Shown in pieces: positions 24,234 through 32,275 of a stretch of 60,053 nucleotides of DNA (the stretch's first letter is position 1; every line of letters starts with the position of its first letter). Under the pieces are notes generated by a model. That model was not told the origin of the DNA, made no database searches, and saw nothing but the letters and a program-made list of their open reading frames with translations. The stretch is from DATAEU01 sp046724395 (GTDB lineage Bacteria; Actinomycetota; UBA4738; HRBIN12). Position numbers and translations under genes: made by a program. The stretch spans positions 1 through 60,053 of the forward strand of contig JBKOWM010000056.1 of NCBI GenBank assembly GCA_046724395.1, in the 5' to 3' direction.

Positions 24234-25619
24234 TCAATCCTCGCGGCCAACCATCCGCTCGGCGCGAACGACCTCGTCGTACTCGGTCTCCGTGACGTAG
24301 CCGAGGTCGAGCGCGGCCTGCCTGAGCGTGATCCCCTCGTGATGCGCCTTCTTCGCAACCTCGGCGGCCTTGTCGTAACCGATCGTTGGCGACAGCGCCG
24401 TCACCATCATCAGCGAGCGATCGACGAGCTCGGCGATGCGTTCCCGGTTCGCCTCGATCCCCTCGACGCAGAACTCGCGGAACGTACGGCACACGTCCGA
24501 CAAGATCGCGACCGAATGCAGGAAGTTGCGGATGATCACCGGCTTGAAGACGTTCAGCTCGAAGTTGCCCTGCGACCCGGCCACCGTAACGGCGACGTCG
24601 TTGCCGAAGACCTGACAACAGACCATCGTGACGGCCTCGGCCTGCGTGGGGTTCACCTTGCCCGGCATGATCGAGGATCCGGGCTCGTTCTCGGGCAGGG
24701 TGAGCTCGCCCAGACCGCTCCGCGGCCCGCTCGCGAGCCAACGGACGTCGTTCGCGATCTTCATCAGCGACACCGCGAGCGTCCGGAGCGCACCGTGCGC
24801 CATGACGATCGCGTCGTGTGCCGCGAGCGACGCGAAGAGGTTCGGCGCGCGGCGGAACGGGAGGCGGGTGATCTCGGCGATCTTCGCCGCCGCCAGATCG
24901 CCGAAGCCGGCGGGCGCGTTCAGCCCCGTCCCGACGGCCGTCCCGCCGATCGCGAGCTCGTAGATGCCGGGCAGGACCTGCTCGATCCGTTGGAGGTCGG
25001 CGTCGAGCATCGCCACGTACCCCGAGAACTCCTGCCCCAGCGTCAGGGGCACGGCGTCCTGGAGATGCGTGCGTCCGATCTTCACGATATCTGCGAATTC
25101 GCGGCTCTTGGCTTCAAGCGCGTCCCGCAGCCGGCGGACGGAGGGGAGCAGGCGCTCGACCACCTCGGTCGCGGCGGCGATGTGCATCGCCGTCGGAAAC
25201 GCGTCGTTCGAGGACTGTGAGCGGTTGACGTCGTCGTTCGGGTGGATCGGCGTCTTCGAGCCGAGCTCTCCCCCGAGGAGCTCGATCGCGCGGTTCGAGA
25301 TGACCTCGTTCGCGTTCATGTTGGATTGCGTTCCGGAACCGGTCTGCCAGACGGACAGCGGAAAATGCTCGTCGAGCGCCCCGTCGATCACCTCGTCCGC
25401 CGCGCGCTCGATGGCGTCGGCCTTGTCGGCCGAGAGCGCCCCGAGTTCCCGATTGGCCAGGGCGGCCGCTCTCTTGAGCACGCCGAACGCGCGGACGACC
25501 TCGACGGGCATTCGGTCGTTGCCGATCGCGAAGTGGTGAAGGGAACGCTGCGTCTGCGCGCCCCAGTACCGATCGTCGGGAACCTCCACAGGGCCCATGC
25601 TGTCCGTCTCGACCCTCAT
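24234..25619 (-). CDS. fumC: Class II fumarate hydratase
   Basis: FumC interconverts fumarate and L-malate in the citric acid cycle without an iron-sulfur cluster. The 461-residue product has the family length and signatures: ETDSMGPVEVPDDRYWGAQT at the start, SGTQSNMNANEV, HPNDDVNRSQSSNDAFPTAM, IGRTHLQDAVPLTLGQEF and the lyase signature GSSIMPGKVNPTQ. The catalytic Ser of the SS loop is present. It overlaps the upstream glycosyltransferase stop by ATGA. The two functions are unrelated, so the overlap probably reflects genome compaction. Confidence 0.96.
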   Translation of the reverse strand: MRVETDSMGPVEVPDDRYWGAQTQRSLHHFAIGNDRMPVEVVRAFGVLKRAAALANRELGALSADKADAIERAADEVIDGALDEHFPLSVWQTGSGTQSNMNANEVISNRAIELLGGELGSKTPIHPNDDVNRSQSSNDAFPTAMHIAAATEVVERLLPSVRRLRDALEAKSREFADIVKIGRTHLQDAVPLTLGQEFSGYVAMLDADLQRIEQVLPGIYELAIGGTAVGTGLNAPAGFGDLAAAKIAEITRLPFRRAPNLFASLAAHDAIVMAHGALRTLAVSLMKIANDVRWLASGPRSGLGELTLPENEPGSSIMPGKVNPTQAEAVTMVCCQVFGNDVAVTVAGSQGNFELNVFKPVIIRNFLHSVAILSDVCRTFREFCVEGIEANRERIAELVDRSLMMVTALSPTIGYDKAAEVAKKAHHEGITLRQAALDLGYVTETEYDEVVRAERMVGRED

Positions 25620-26656
25620 CGCCCCCCCTCGACCGCCGCCTCGAACACCCTCTCGTATCCCTCGACCATCGCCTCCTTCGAGAAGAGGCGCTGGACGCGC
25701 TCCCGGCAGGCGCGGGGGTCGATCTCGCCGAGCCGTTTGAGGCGCTGCGCCGTCTGCGCGGGATAGTCGTCGACATCGACGATCCAGCCCGTCACGCCGT
25801 CCTCGATGACCTCGGGAACGGAGCCGCGCCGCGTTGCGATCACCGGGGTCCCGCAGGCCATCGCCTCCGTCATCACCAAGCCGAACGGCTCCGGCCAGTC
25901 GATCGGGAACAGAACCGCCTTTGCACGTTGGAGCAGGGATACCTTCTGTTCGTGCGAGATCTCACCGAGGACCTGCGCTCCGGGCGCCAGAATCGGCCTC
26001 ACGTTGTGCTCCCACTCGTCGCGCTCACGCGGGTGGGCGATCTTCACGGCCGAGATCAGGCGTTCGCCGGCGACCATCGCCGCCTCGACCGCGCGACGCC
26101 ATCCTTTGTCGGGGTCCGCCCTGCCAAGAAACAGCAGGAAGTCCTCCTTGTCGGCCCGAAACGGGTACCGCTCCATGTCGATGCCGTTGCAGACGACACC
26201 CCCGTAGTGAAGGTCCGGGGCGAAGTCGCGCTGCGCCCGGCTGATGGCGACGAACCAGGCGCGGCCCTCGATGAACGAGTACAGCCGGCGCATCTCTGGA
26301 GTAAACGAGCCGTGCAGCGTGTGCACGACCGGCAACCCCGTTTCCACGGCAGCCGCGAGGGCGGAGAACGGCGCGTGCACGTGGAGCACGTCGAACCGGT
26401 CGCGAACGTCACGAAGGGAGAACAGAGTATGAGTGGTATCGAGCACGGGGTCGTTGATGCTCGCCGACCCGGGGGCGCGCTCGTAGACGAACTCCAAGCC
26501 GGCCTTCGTCCGCGAGTCGCCGGTCGCGAACAGCGTCACATCGTGGCGGCCGGTCTCCGCGAGGCCGTCGGCGAGTAGTGCGACAACCCACTCGATCCCG
26601 CCGTAGCCCTTCGGCGGAACCGCCAGCCACGGCGGGGAGACCTCCGCGATCCTCAT
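25616..26656 (-). CDS. GT4 family glycosyltransferase
   Basis: The 346-residue GT-B enzyme opens with RIAEVSPPWLAVPPKGYGGI, the N-terminal loop typical of a GT4 clade. Later blocks are LHVHAPFSAL, NGIDMERYPF, LLFLGRADPDKGWRRAVEAA (donor-binding domain) and EPFGLVMTEAMACGTPVIAT, which contains the EX7E motif. The sugar donor and acceptor are not predictable. The ATG is preceded by a GGAGGAGG Shine-Dalgarno sequence and, further up, by a TACCCT -10 at 26695-26690. It forms an operon with fumC. Confidence 0.9.
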   Translation of the reverse strand: MRIAEVSPPWLAVPPKGYGGIEWVVALLADGLAETGRHDVTLFATGDSRTKAGLEFVYERAPGSASINDPVLDTTHTLFSLRDVRDRFDVLHVHAPFSALAAAVETGLPVVHTLHGSFTPEMRRLYSFIEGRAWFVAISRAQRDFAPDLHYGGVVCNGIDMERYPFRADKEDFLLFLGRADPDKGWRRAVEAAMVAGERLISAVKIAHPRERDEWEHNVRPILAPGAQVLGEISHEQKVSLLQRAKAVLFPIDWPEPFGLVMTEAMACGTPVIATRRGSVPEVIEDGVTGWIVDVDDYPAQTAQRLKRLGEIDPRACRERVQRLFSKEAMVEGYERVFEAAVEGGR

Positions 26657-26739
26657 CGAACCTCCTCCGCCGGCCCGCCGGGTGCCTCAAGGGTACCCGC
26701 GCGCCTCGTCAAGGCCCGAGCGGCTACACTGAGCGGCCG

Positions 26740-26813
26740 CGGGACGTGGCGCAGTTTGGTAGCGCGCAGCGTTCGGGACGCTGAGGTCGCGGGTTCAAAT
26801 CCCGCCGTCCCGA
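26740..26813 (+). tRNA. tRNA-Pro (anticodon CGG)
   Basis: A 74-base cloverleaf. Acceptor CGGGACG pairs with CGTCCCG, discriminator A. The D-arm holds AGTTTGGTAG, the anticodon loop is TTCGGGA between CAGCG and CGCTG, and the T-arm is GGGTTCAAATCCC flanked by its stem. The anticodon reads CCG codons, which are common in these genes. CCA is not encoded. A TACACT -10 lies at 26725-26730. Confidence 0.96.
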
Positions 26814-26820
26814 CTGCCGA

Positions 26821-26834
26821 GGGCCAATTGGCCC
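26821..26834 (+). terminator. 14-bp palindrome after tRNA-Pro
   Basis: GGGCCAATTGGCCC is a perfect palindrome 7 bases after the tRNA 3' end. As RNA it gives a 5-bp stem with an AATT loop. No U tract follows. It may end or process the tRNA transcript. Confidence 0.4.
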
Positions 26835-26881
26835 AATGAGGGTGGGTCGGAGCCCCCGCCAGACGTTGCCGTTCCAGGTGA

Positions 26882-26911
26882 TTGACGCACCCCAGACGAC
26901 GTGGTTACCCT
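26882..26911 (+). promoter_or_regulatory. Promoter TTGACG-18-TACCCT
   Basis: TTGACG at 26882-26887 and TACCCT at 26906-26911 are separated by 18 bases. The implied transcript has a leader of about 50 bases ending in GGAGG before ATG 26969. Confidence 0.6.
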
Positions 26912-26968
26912 CGCGGCGGCTGCGAAACGCTCGAGCGTGTACGCAGCCTTTGTGCTGTCCGGAGGACG

Positions 26969-27997
26969 ATGAGCAGAACGAACCGACTCGCCGCGCGGCT
27001 CACGATCGCCGCGCTCGTGACGATCACCGGGACGATCGGCGTCTCGACCCTCTCCTCCGCAGCACCGTCGAGGGAGGACGTCCAGGCCGCCCAGACGCGG
27101 ATCGACCAGCTGAACCAGCACATGTCGCTCCTCGTCGAACAGTACGACCAGGCCCAGACGCGCCTGCAGGACATCGAGGCCCGGCTCGCGGATGCCCGGG
27201 CCGATGCGCAGCACGCACAGTCGACCGCCGATCGCGCCCTGCAGAAGCTCAACGAGCGCGCCGCCTCCGTGTACACGCGCGTCGGCTCGGAACTCGAGGT
27301 GTTGCTCGGCGCCGGATCGTTCGCCGAGTTCTCGGACCGTCTCGAGTACGTCGGCAGCCTCGCACAGGCCGATACGGACGTCGCGACGCAGGCCGCGCGC
27401 GCGCAGCAGCAGGCGAAGTGGGCGGGCGAGCGACTGCAGGACGCTATGAAGGACCAGAGGCAGGTGCTCGACGAGATCCGGCGGAAAGAGGACGAGATCC
27501 GCGGCGCCATCGAGGACGCCAAGGCCGAATACCAACAAATCAACCAGGAGTACCGGAACTATCTCGATGCGCAGGCTGCCGCGGAGGCGGCGACCGTCGC
27601 GCCGTTCTCCGTGTCGCCGCCGCCCGGCGGGCCTCCGCCGGCGTCGAACCCCAACGCGCAGGCAGCGATCGACGCTGCGTACTCGGTCATCGGGACGCCG
27701 TACGTCTGGGGCGCCGCCGATCCGAGCGTCGGGTTCGACTGCTCGGGTCTGACGATGTGGGCGTGGGCCCACGCGGGCGTGTCCCTTCCGCACTCGTCCG
27801 AGATGCAGTACGCGGTGCTTCCGCACATCAGCCCGAGCGACGCGCAACCGGGCGACCTGATCTTCTTCTACTCGCCGATCAGCCACGTCGGCCTCTACAT
27901 CGGAGGCGGTCAAATGATCGACGCGAGCCACCCCGGCGACGTCGTGAACGTCCGGTCGGTCAGTTGGTCGTACGTGACCGGCGCCGCTCGCCCCTGA
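26969..27997 (+). CDS. NlpC/P60 peptidoglycan endopeptidase with coiled-coil
   Basis: The 342-residue exported cell-wall hydrolase has a signal peptide (LTIAALVTITGTIGVSTLSS, residues about 9-30), a long coiled coil (about 35-205), a Pro-rich linker (SVSPPPGGPPP) and a C-terminal NlpC/P60 domain. The catalytic Cys is in GFDCSGLTMWAW and the His in SHVGLYIGGG. This matches RipA/CwlO-type D,L-endopeptidases used in cell separation, where the coiled coil often receives FtsEX signals. The ATG has a GGAGG Shine-Dalgarno sequence and a sigma-70-type promoter. Confidence 0.93.
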   Translation: MSRTNRLAARLTIAALVTITGTIGVSTLSSAAPSREDVQAAQTRIDQLNQHMSLLVEQYDQAQTRLQDIEARLADARADAQHAQSTADRALQKLNERAASVYTRVGSELEVLLGAGSFAEFSDRLEYVGSLAQADTDVATQAARAQQQAKWAGERLQDAMKDQRQVLDEIRRKEDEIRGAIEDAKAEYQQINQEYRNYLDAQAAAEAATVAPFSVSPPPGGPPPASNPNAQAAIDAAYSVIGTPYVWGAADPSVGFDCSGLTMWAWAHAGVSLPHSSEMQYAVLPHISPSDAQPGDLIFFYSPISHVGLYIGGGQMIDASHPGDVVNVRSVSWSYVTGAARP

Positions 27998-28049
27998 CGT
28001 CGGCCCCGTCGCGCGCCGGCGCTCGCGCTAGTGCGTTTCGAGGCGGCAG

Positions 28050-28259
28050 CTACCCGGCGATCGGTGGATGCTCGAGGTCGGCGAGACGCTGCTCCGCTTG
28101 GCTCACGAGTGGGTCATTGCCGATCTCGCGCGCCTCGTCGCGTGCCCGTTCGAGCAGTTCGCGGGCCTGCCGCCGGCGCACGTCCTGCTTCCCGGCGGTG
28201 GAGTACTTCAGCCTCTCGTCGGCCTTCACGATCAGCTCGAAGATTTCCTGCGGGGTCAC
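28050..28259 (-). CDS. Small conserved helical protein (69 aa)
   Basis: From the GTG at 28259 the product has 69 residues: TPQEIFELIVKADERLKY, then a charged helix (RRRQARELLERARDEAREIG) and LVSQAEQRLADLE. It is entirely helical in appearance, without a signal or membrane segment. I recall similar short proteins in actinobacteria but know no function. The start is set by a strong GGAGGTGAT; the frame extends upstream without stops, so longer predictions are possible but would run antisense into the HAD gene. The Shine-Dalgarno sequence sits inside a predicted hairpin. Confidence 0.7.
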   Translation of the reverse strand: MTPQEIFELIVKADERLKYSTAGKQDVRRRQARELLERARDEAREIGNDPLVSQAEQRLADLEHPPIAG

Positions 28260-28285
28260 GACATCACCTCCACTGCACGGTGGAG
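28257..28285 (-). promoter_or_regulatory. Hairpin covering the Shine-Dalgarno of the small gene
   Basis: In the minus-strand RNA, CTCCAC (28285-28280) can pair with GTGGAG (28273-28268) around a 6-base loop. The second arm contains the GGAG of the Shine-Dalgarno GGAGGTGAT, so the stem would hide the ribosome-binding site of GTG 28259. Confidence 0.4.
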
Positions 28286-28368
28286 CATCGACGTGTGGGA
28301 GCTTCGCATGGCGATGGAATCCGTGCGCGAGCCCGAGGAGGCTACGAGGGCGCGGTCTCGACCGCCGG

Positions 28369-28374
28369 TACGCT
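28369..28374 (+). promoter_or_regulatory. -10 element TACGCT, leaderless
   Basis: TACGCT ends 6 bases before ATG 28381 and fixes the HAD hydrolase start. Confidence 0.6.
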
Positions 28375-28380
28375 CGGCCC

Positions 28381-29070
28381 ATGCGATCGCACGGCTCGGG
28401 TGTTTCCCGGCTCGTCCTGTTCGACGTCGACGGGACCTTGATCACGAGCGGCGGCGCCGGCGCGCGGGCGTGGGCGCACGCGTTCGAGAGCCTGTACGGC
28501 GTCCCGGCCGATATCGGCTCACACTCCGAGGCCGGCGAGACCGATCCCGCCGTCGCGCGCCAGACGTTCGCGGCGTCGCTCGGTCGGCGGCCGACGCACG
28601 AAGAGCTCGCCCGCCTGTTCGCCATGTACCTACGCCGCCTCGCCACAGAGGTCGCGACATCTCCGGGCTATCGCGTCCTCGACGGCGTCGAGCCGCTCCT
28701 CGACGCGCTGTCCGAGGAAGGAACGATGCTGGGCATCGTTTCAGGTGCGATGGAGGGCGCCGCGCGCGTGAAGCTCGAGCGCGCCGGTCTGAACCGATTC
28801 TTCCTCTTCGGTGGCTACGGATCGGACTCGCCCGACCGAACCGAGCTCACGCGGATCGCGCTCGAGAAAGCGAGTGTCCTGCATGGGAGGACCATCGACC
28901 GCGCGTCCGTTCTCGTCGTCGGTGACACACCCCGCGACGTCACCGCCGCCCACGCGACCCGGTGCGTCGCTGTCGCCGTCGCGAGCGGCAAGTACGTCGT
29001 CGAGGAGCTCCGCGGCGCGGGTGCCGACCACGTACTGCACTCGCTCGCCGATCGATTCCCAGGCCTCTGA
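28381..29070 (+). CDS. HAD family hydrolase
   Basis: The 229-residue HAD-superfamily phosphatase has motif I VLFDVDGTLI (nucleophile Asp in DVDGT), a helical cap domain (about residues 25-100), motif II GIVSGA, a Lys in the third motif region (LEKASVL) and motif IV VVGDTPRDVTAA. It matches phosphoglycolate phosphatase-like or beta-phosphoglucomutase-like members; the substrate cannot be chosen. The leaderless -10 supports ATG 28381. A much longer frame upstream is antisense and non-coding. Confidence 0.9.
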   Translation: MRSHGSGVSRLVLFDVDGTLITSGGAGARAWAHAFESLYGVPADIGSHSEAGETDPAVARQTFAASLGRRPTHEELARLFAMYLRRLATEVATSPGYRVLDGVEPLLDALSEEGTMLGIVSGAMEGAARVKLERAGLNRFFLFGGYGSDSPDRTELTRIALEKASVLHGRTIDRASVLVVGDTPRDVTAAHATRCVAVAVASGKYVVEELRGAGADHVLHSLADRFPGL

Positions 29071-29101
29071 TAGTTCGGTCGCGACACGGACGCTGTTCGC
29101 G

Positions 29102-30028
29102 TCAGGTCGACACCGCGGCGCGCGCGGCGAGCGACACGAGTGGCTCCGCGTCGGCGCGGATCCGATCGGCCTCGCAGAGGCGCTCGAGCCAGGCCGAAGG
29201 AAGGCCGTCGACGCCGACGAACGCACCCAACAACGCCCCGGCGACGGCGGCGTTGCTGTCGGCATCGCCGCCGAGCGCGACAACGTGTCGGAGCGCCGGC
29301 TCGAACTCGTCGAACGCGAGCAGCGCGTGGAACGCTGCCGCGGTCGTGAACAGGCAGAAGCCCTGGTCAGGACCGTCGATCGGCCGCGACCGGCCGACCT
29401 GCTCCACGAGGAACTCAAGCTCCTCCCCGCCCGGGCGCTGCAGGGCGGCACCGAGACCTTCCTCGGCGGCCACGCTCCTCGACTCGCCGCGAACGAGCGC
29501 GGCGACGGCGAGCGTCATCGCGAGAACCGAGGTTCGGCAACGCTCGTCGTAGTGCGTGATCGCGGAGAGGTCGCCGGCGAGGACGGGCAGATCGTGGCGA
29601 CGGTTCGCATACGCTAGGCCGAGCGGCGCGCAGTACATGACGGACCCGTTGCCCGCCGAGACCTCGGGCCCGCGTTCTTGCCATACGGCCCGGGCGGCGT
29701 CGAAGGCGTTCTCACCGGCGGTCACACGTTTCAACACGCGCCGGGTAACCGTCCCGACGTCCGGAGGGTCCGCCGCGAACCATTCGACATGCCGTCGAAC
29801 GATGTCCGCCGCGTCGAACCCGCCGCGCTCGGCGAGGCTCCGGCAGAGATTGCGGGCCATCGCCGTGTCGTCCGTCGTCGAACCGGGTGGCAGATCGAGC
29901 CACGGCAGCTCGAGGGCGGGAATCGGGTCGGGAATGTTGCGAGCTCGAAGGAACTCGAACGGAGCGCCGAGCGCGTCGCCGAGTGCGAGCCCGAGGACGC
30001 CGCCGACGACGCGGTCGCGCACGTTCAT
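29102..30028 (-). CDS. ADP-ribosylglycohydrolase family protein
   Basis: The 308-residue DraG/ARH-type protein removes ADP-ribose from proteins or small molecules using a binuclear Mg/Mn site. RVVGGVLGLALGDALGAPFE is the N-terminal signature, GSTTDDTAMA gives the first metal ligands (Thr-Asp-Asp), and LGGDADSNAAVAGALLGAFVG supplies the second Asp cluster. All expected acidic residues are visible. No partner ADP-ribosyltransferase is adjacent. A TACCAT -10 (30043-30038) ends 9 bases before the ATG. It is divergent from rpsD with 95 bases between them. Confidence 0.92.
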   Translation of the reverse strand: MNVRDRVVGGVLGLALGDALGAPFEFLRARNIPDPIPALELPWLDLPPGSTTDDTAMARNLCRSLAERGGFDAADIVRRHVEWFAADPPDVGTVTRRVLKRVTAGENAFDAARAVWQERGPEVSAGNGSVMYCAPLGLAYANRRHDLPVLAGDLSAITHYDERCRTSVLAMTLAVAALVRGESRSVAAEEGLGAALQRPGGEELEFLVEQVGRSRPIDGPDQGFCLFTTAAAFHALLAFDEFEPALRHVVALGGDADSNAAVAGALLGAFVGVDGLPSAWLERLCEADRIRADAEPLVSLAARAAVST

Positions 30029-30123
30029 TCGAGCGCGATGGTACCGGCTCACCCCCCGATCGACGGCGGACCCCCCGGCCGAGCGGGGCGGCGCGCCGAT
30101 CCATTGGTAGGCTTGGGCACCGC

Positions 30124-30726
30124 ATGGACAAAGTCGGACCCCGTCATCGCATGTGCCGTCGCGTCGGCGCCCCGCTCTGCGGGCGGCCGAACTGCCCGGC
30201 CAACAAGCGCCCTTATCCACCCGGGCAACACGGCCGCGGTCGAAAGCGTCTGTCGGAGTATCAGGTCCGTCTGCTCGAGAAGCAGAAGCTTCGGGCGATC
30301 TACGGCGTCGGCGAGCGCCAGATGCGGATCTACTACGACCGCGCCAACCGGGGTATGGGCGTCACCGGCGAGGAGCTGATCCGCCAGCTCGAGACGCGGC
30401 TGGACTCGATCGTGCTGCGTCTCGGGTTCGCCCTCACGCAGCGGCAGGCCCGCCAGCTCGTCTCCCACGGCCACGTGCTCGTCGAGGGCAAGCGCGTCGA
30501 CGTCCCGAGCGCGCAGGTCAGGCCGGGGCAGACCGTCGAGGTCTCCGCCAAGGGCAAGAACTTCGTCGGCGTCCGCGAGGCCCTCGAGCTCACGCCGGAC
30601 CCGCCCGTCTACCTCTATCGGAACAGGGACGAGCTCAAGGGGACGCTGTCGAGGCGCCCCGAACGTGACGAGGTTCCGTTGCCGGTTCCCGTCGAGGAGC
30701 GCCTCATCATCGAGTTCTACTCATAG
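30124..30726 (+). CDS. rpsD: 30S ribosomal protein S4
   Basis: The 200-residue S4 is a primary 16S rRNA-binding protein that nucleates 30S assembly. NKRPYPPGQHGRG, SEYQVRLLEKQKLR, the S4 RNA-binding domain (LDSIVLRLGFALTQRQARQL, VSHGHVLVEGKRVDVPS) and the C-terminal EERLIIEFYS are diagnostic. The N-terminal zinc site is altered: H8, C11, C19 and C24 take the place of the four cysteines seen in Thermus S4, and the loop is shortened. The gene is solitary, outside a ribosomal operon. A TAGGCT -10 at 30108-30113 lies 10 bases before the ATG. Confidence 0.96.
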   Translation: MDKVGPRHRMCRRVGAPLCGRPNCPANKRPYPPGQHGRGRKRLSEYQVRLLEKQKLRAIYGVGERQMRIYYDRANRGMGVTGEELIRQLETRLDSIVLRLGFALTQRQARQLVSHGHVLVEGKRVDVPSAQVRPGQTVEVSAKGKNFVGVREALELTPDPPVYLYRNRDELKGTLSRRPERDEVPLPVPVEERLIIEFYS

Positions 30727-30780
30727 AGCCTCGTCGACGTCGCAAGCCCACTGCGGGCCGTTCGGTCAAGCCGGTTTGCA

Positions 30781-30786
30781 TATGAT
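30781..30786 (+). promoter_or_regulatory. -10 element TATGAT, leaderless
   Basis: TATGAT ends 6 bases before GTG 30793. It is among the closest matches to the TATAAT consensus in the window. Confidence 0.65.
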
Positions 30787-30792
30787 CCCGCA

Positions 30793-31488
30793 GTGGCTGA
30801 ACTCCGTCGGCGCGAACGGTCCCGGCGAGAAAGGCCGAGGCCGCCGTCGCCGCCCGATCTTCCCGACACGGCCTCCCTGGAGCTACACGCGTCGATGCCG
30901 GCCGCGCTCGGCGGCGTCGAGCTCAGGGAGCTCCGTCTGTCCAACGTGGACGCCGCTGGTCGAGACGCCACGGCTCTGCAGCTCGTCGATTCACGGGTCG
31001 AGGGCGGCGATCTGGCCAAAGCCGTGCTCCGCCGAGCCCGGCTCAGGGACGTCACGATCCTGGGCGGCAGCTGGGCGAACGTGGACCTGACCGAGGCGAC
31101 GCTGACGAGGGTCGAGGTGCGCGGCGTGCGGATGACGGGCGCCACGCTTGCCGCGGCGAAGCTGACCGACGTCGTCTTCTCGGACTGTCGCATCGATCTC
31201 GCATCGTTGCGATTCTGTGCGCTGGCGGCTGTTCGGTTCGACGGCTGCCGCATGGACGACATCGACCTGTACGGCGCGCGCCTGTCGTCCGTCGTGTTCG
31301 ACTCCTGCTCGCTGGTGCGCGGAACATTCACAGAGGCAACCTTCGTCGGGTGCGAAATGCGGGGATGCGACCTCGACGGAGTCGTCGGCGCGCAGCGGCT
31401 GCGCGGCGTCGCGATGAGCTGGCAGGACGTCGTCGGCAACGCTTCGACGTTCGCCGCGGCGATCGGTATCCGCCTGCTGGAGGACTGA
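30793..31488 (+). CDS. Pentapeptide-repeat protein
   Basis: The 231-residue protein consists largely of pentapeptide repeats (A(D/N)LXX-like), for example GGDLAKAVLRRARLRDVTI, NVDLTEATLTRVEVR and DIDLYGARLSSVVFDSC, which fold into a right-handed quadrilateral beta-helix. An arginine-rich N-terminus (residues 1-20) precedes the repeats, and a short tail (SWQDVVGNASTFAAAIGI) resembles those of Qnr/MfpA-like and McbG-like proteins. Topoisomerase protection is a possibility but the family is functionally diverse. Leaderless -10 TATGAT sets GTG 30793. Confidence 0.88.
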   Translation: MAELRRRERSRRERPRPPSPPDLPDTASLELHASMPAALGGVELRELRLSNVDAAGRDATALQLVDSRVEGGDLAKAVLRRARLRDVTILGGSWANVDLTEATLTRVEVRGVRMTGATLAAAKLTDVVFSDCRIDLASLRFCALAAVRFDGCRMDDIDLYGARLSSVVFDSCSLVRGTFTEATFVGCEMRGCDLDGVVGAQRLRGVAMSWQDVVGNASTFAAAIGIRLLED

Positions 31489-31542
31489 CGGGGATTCTCG
31501 GGACGCGTCCGACCCCACGCCGAGGCCGGCGCCGCCGTCCGC

Positions 31543-32262
31543 TCATCCCGTTTGCGTGAACGTCCGATACAACACTTCGGCCTGACGGCGAGACCGAGCG
31601 ACAGACCGGGCGCGATACCCACCCCGGAGCGCGGCTTTCCGAGCCTCCTTCTCCTCGGTCGGGCGGCCTCGGCCGAGCTCGGCGGCGCCGCCCTCCGCCA
31701 GATTCGTGTTGGCGTCCCACCGATCCAGCTCCACACGGACGGCTCGCTCGTTCTCGTCGGTCGGCTCGTACGGCACGAAACCGGTCCCGAACCGCTCGTT
31801 GATGCGCCGAATGACGGCGCCGAAATCGGACGTGACCTCATCGAAGCGCGCGACGGCGAACCGGTCCCGATACGGAACGAGCGGCCGGTAGAAGCGGACG
31901 TACCCACGGAGCGCCTGACCGATCGTGAGCGACGGCCACCGGATCACGTACGAGAGCACGGACTCCTCCGGCGGCCGGATAAGGACGAGCGACGGCGTCG
32001 CCATCTCGGCTGCGGCGATGACCGCACCGGCCGCGTGCACATGGTGCGCGATGCTCACGACCCGGGGCTGAGCTTGTTGAAACGCGATGACGGCGAACGT
32101 GTTCCCACTCCGCAGGAATCCCTCGATGCAGATCTCGGTGGCGCGAGTGGGAAACTCGCCCGTCCGGAAGCGCCGCGCCATCGACGGCCACCTGCCGAGG
32201 ATCGTCCGCATCTCTCGTCGAGCGCGGTACGACAACACGGAGAGCTGTGCGGTCGTCGCCAC
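31543..32262 (-). CDS. Sulfotransferase-like P-loop protein
   Basis: The 239-residue protein carries ICIEGFLRSGNTFAV near residue 45, equivalent to the 5'-phosphosulfate-binding loop of PAPS sulfotransferases, and LIRPPEESVLSYVIRW, equivalent to the 3'-phosphate-binding stretch (Arg and Ser present). DRFAVARFDEVTSDF and the C-terminal part fit the fold. The substrate is unknown; small sulfotransferase-like proteins are common in actinobacteria. The GTG start lies 13 bases after the DUF421 stop, so the two are probably in one operon. Confidence 0.72.
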   Translation of the reverse strand: MATTAQLSVLSYRARREMRTILGRWPSMARRFRTGEFPTRATEICIEGFLRSGNTFAVIAFQQAQPRVVSIAHHVHAAGAVIAAAEMATPSLVLIRPPEESVLSYVIRWPSLTIGQALRGYVRFYRPLVPYRDRFAVARFDEVTSDFGAVIRRINERFGTGFVPYEPTDENERAVRVELDRWDANTNLAEGGAAELGRGRPTEEKEARKAALRGGYRARSVARSRRQAEVLYRTFTQTG

Positions 32263-32275
32263 GGCCGAGCGGTCG

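Noticed and set aside
26740..26813. tRNA as selenocysteine tRNA
   Set aside because: Anticodon is CGG in a normal-length cloverleaf without a long variable arm, so it is tRNA-Pro.
26836..28380. Long frame upstream of the HAD gene
   Set aside because: It covers the NlpC/P60 gene in a wrong frame. The HAD domain has its own -10 and ATG at 28381.
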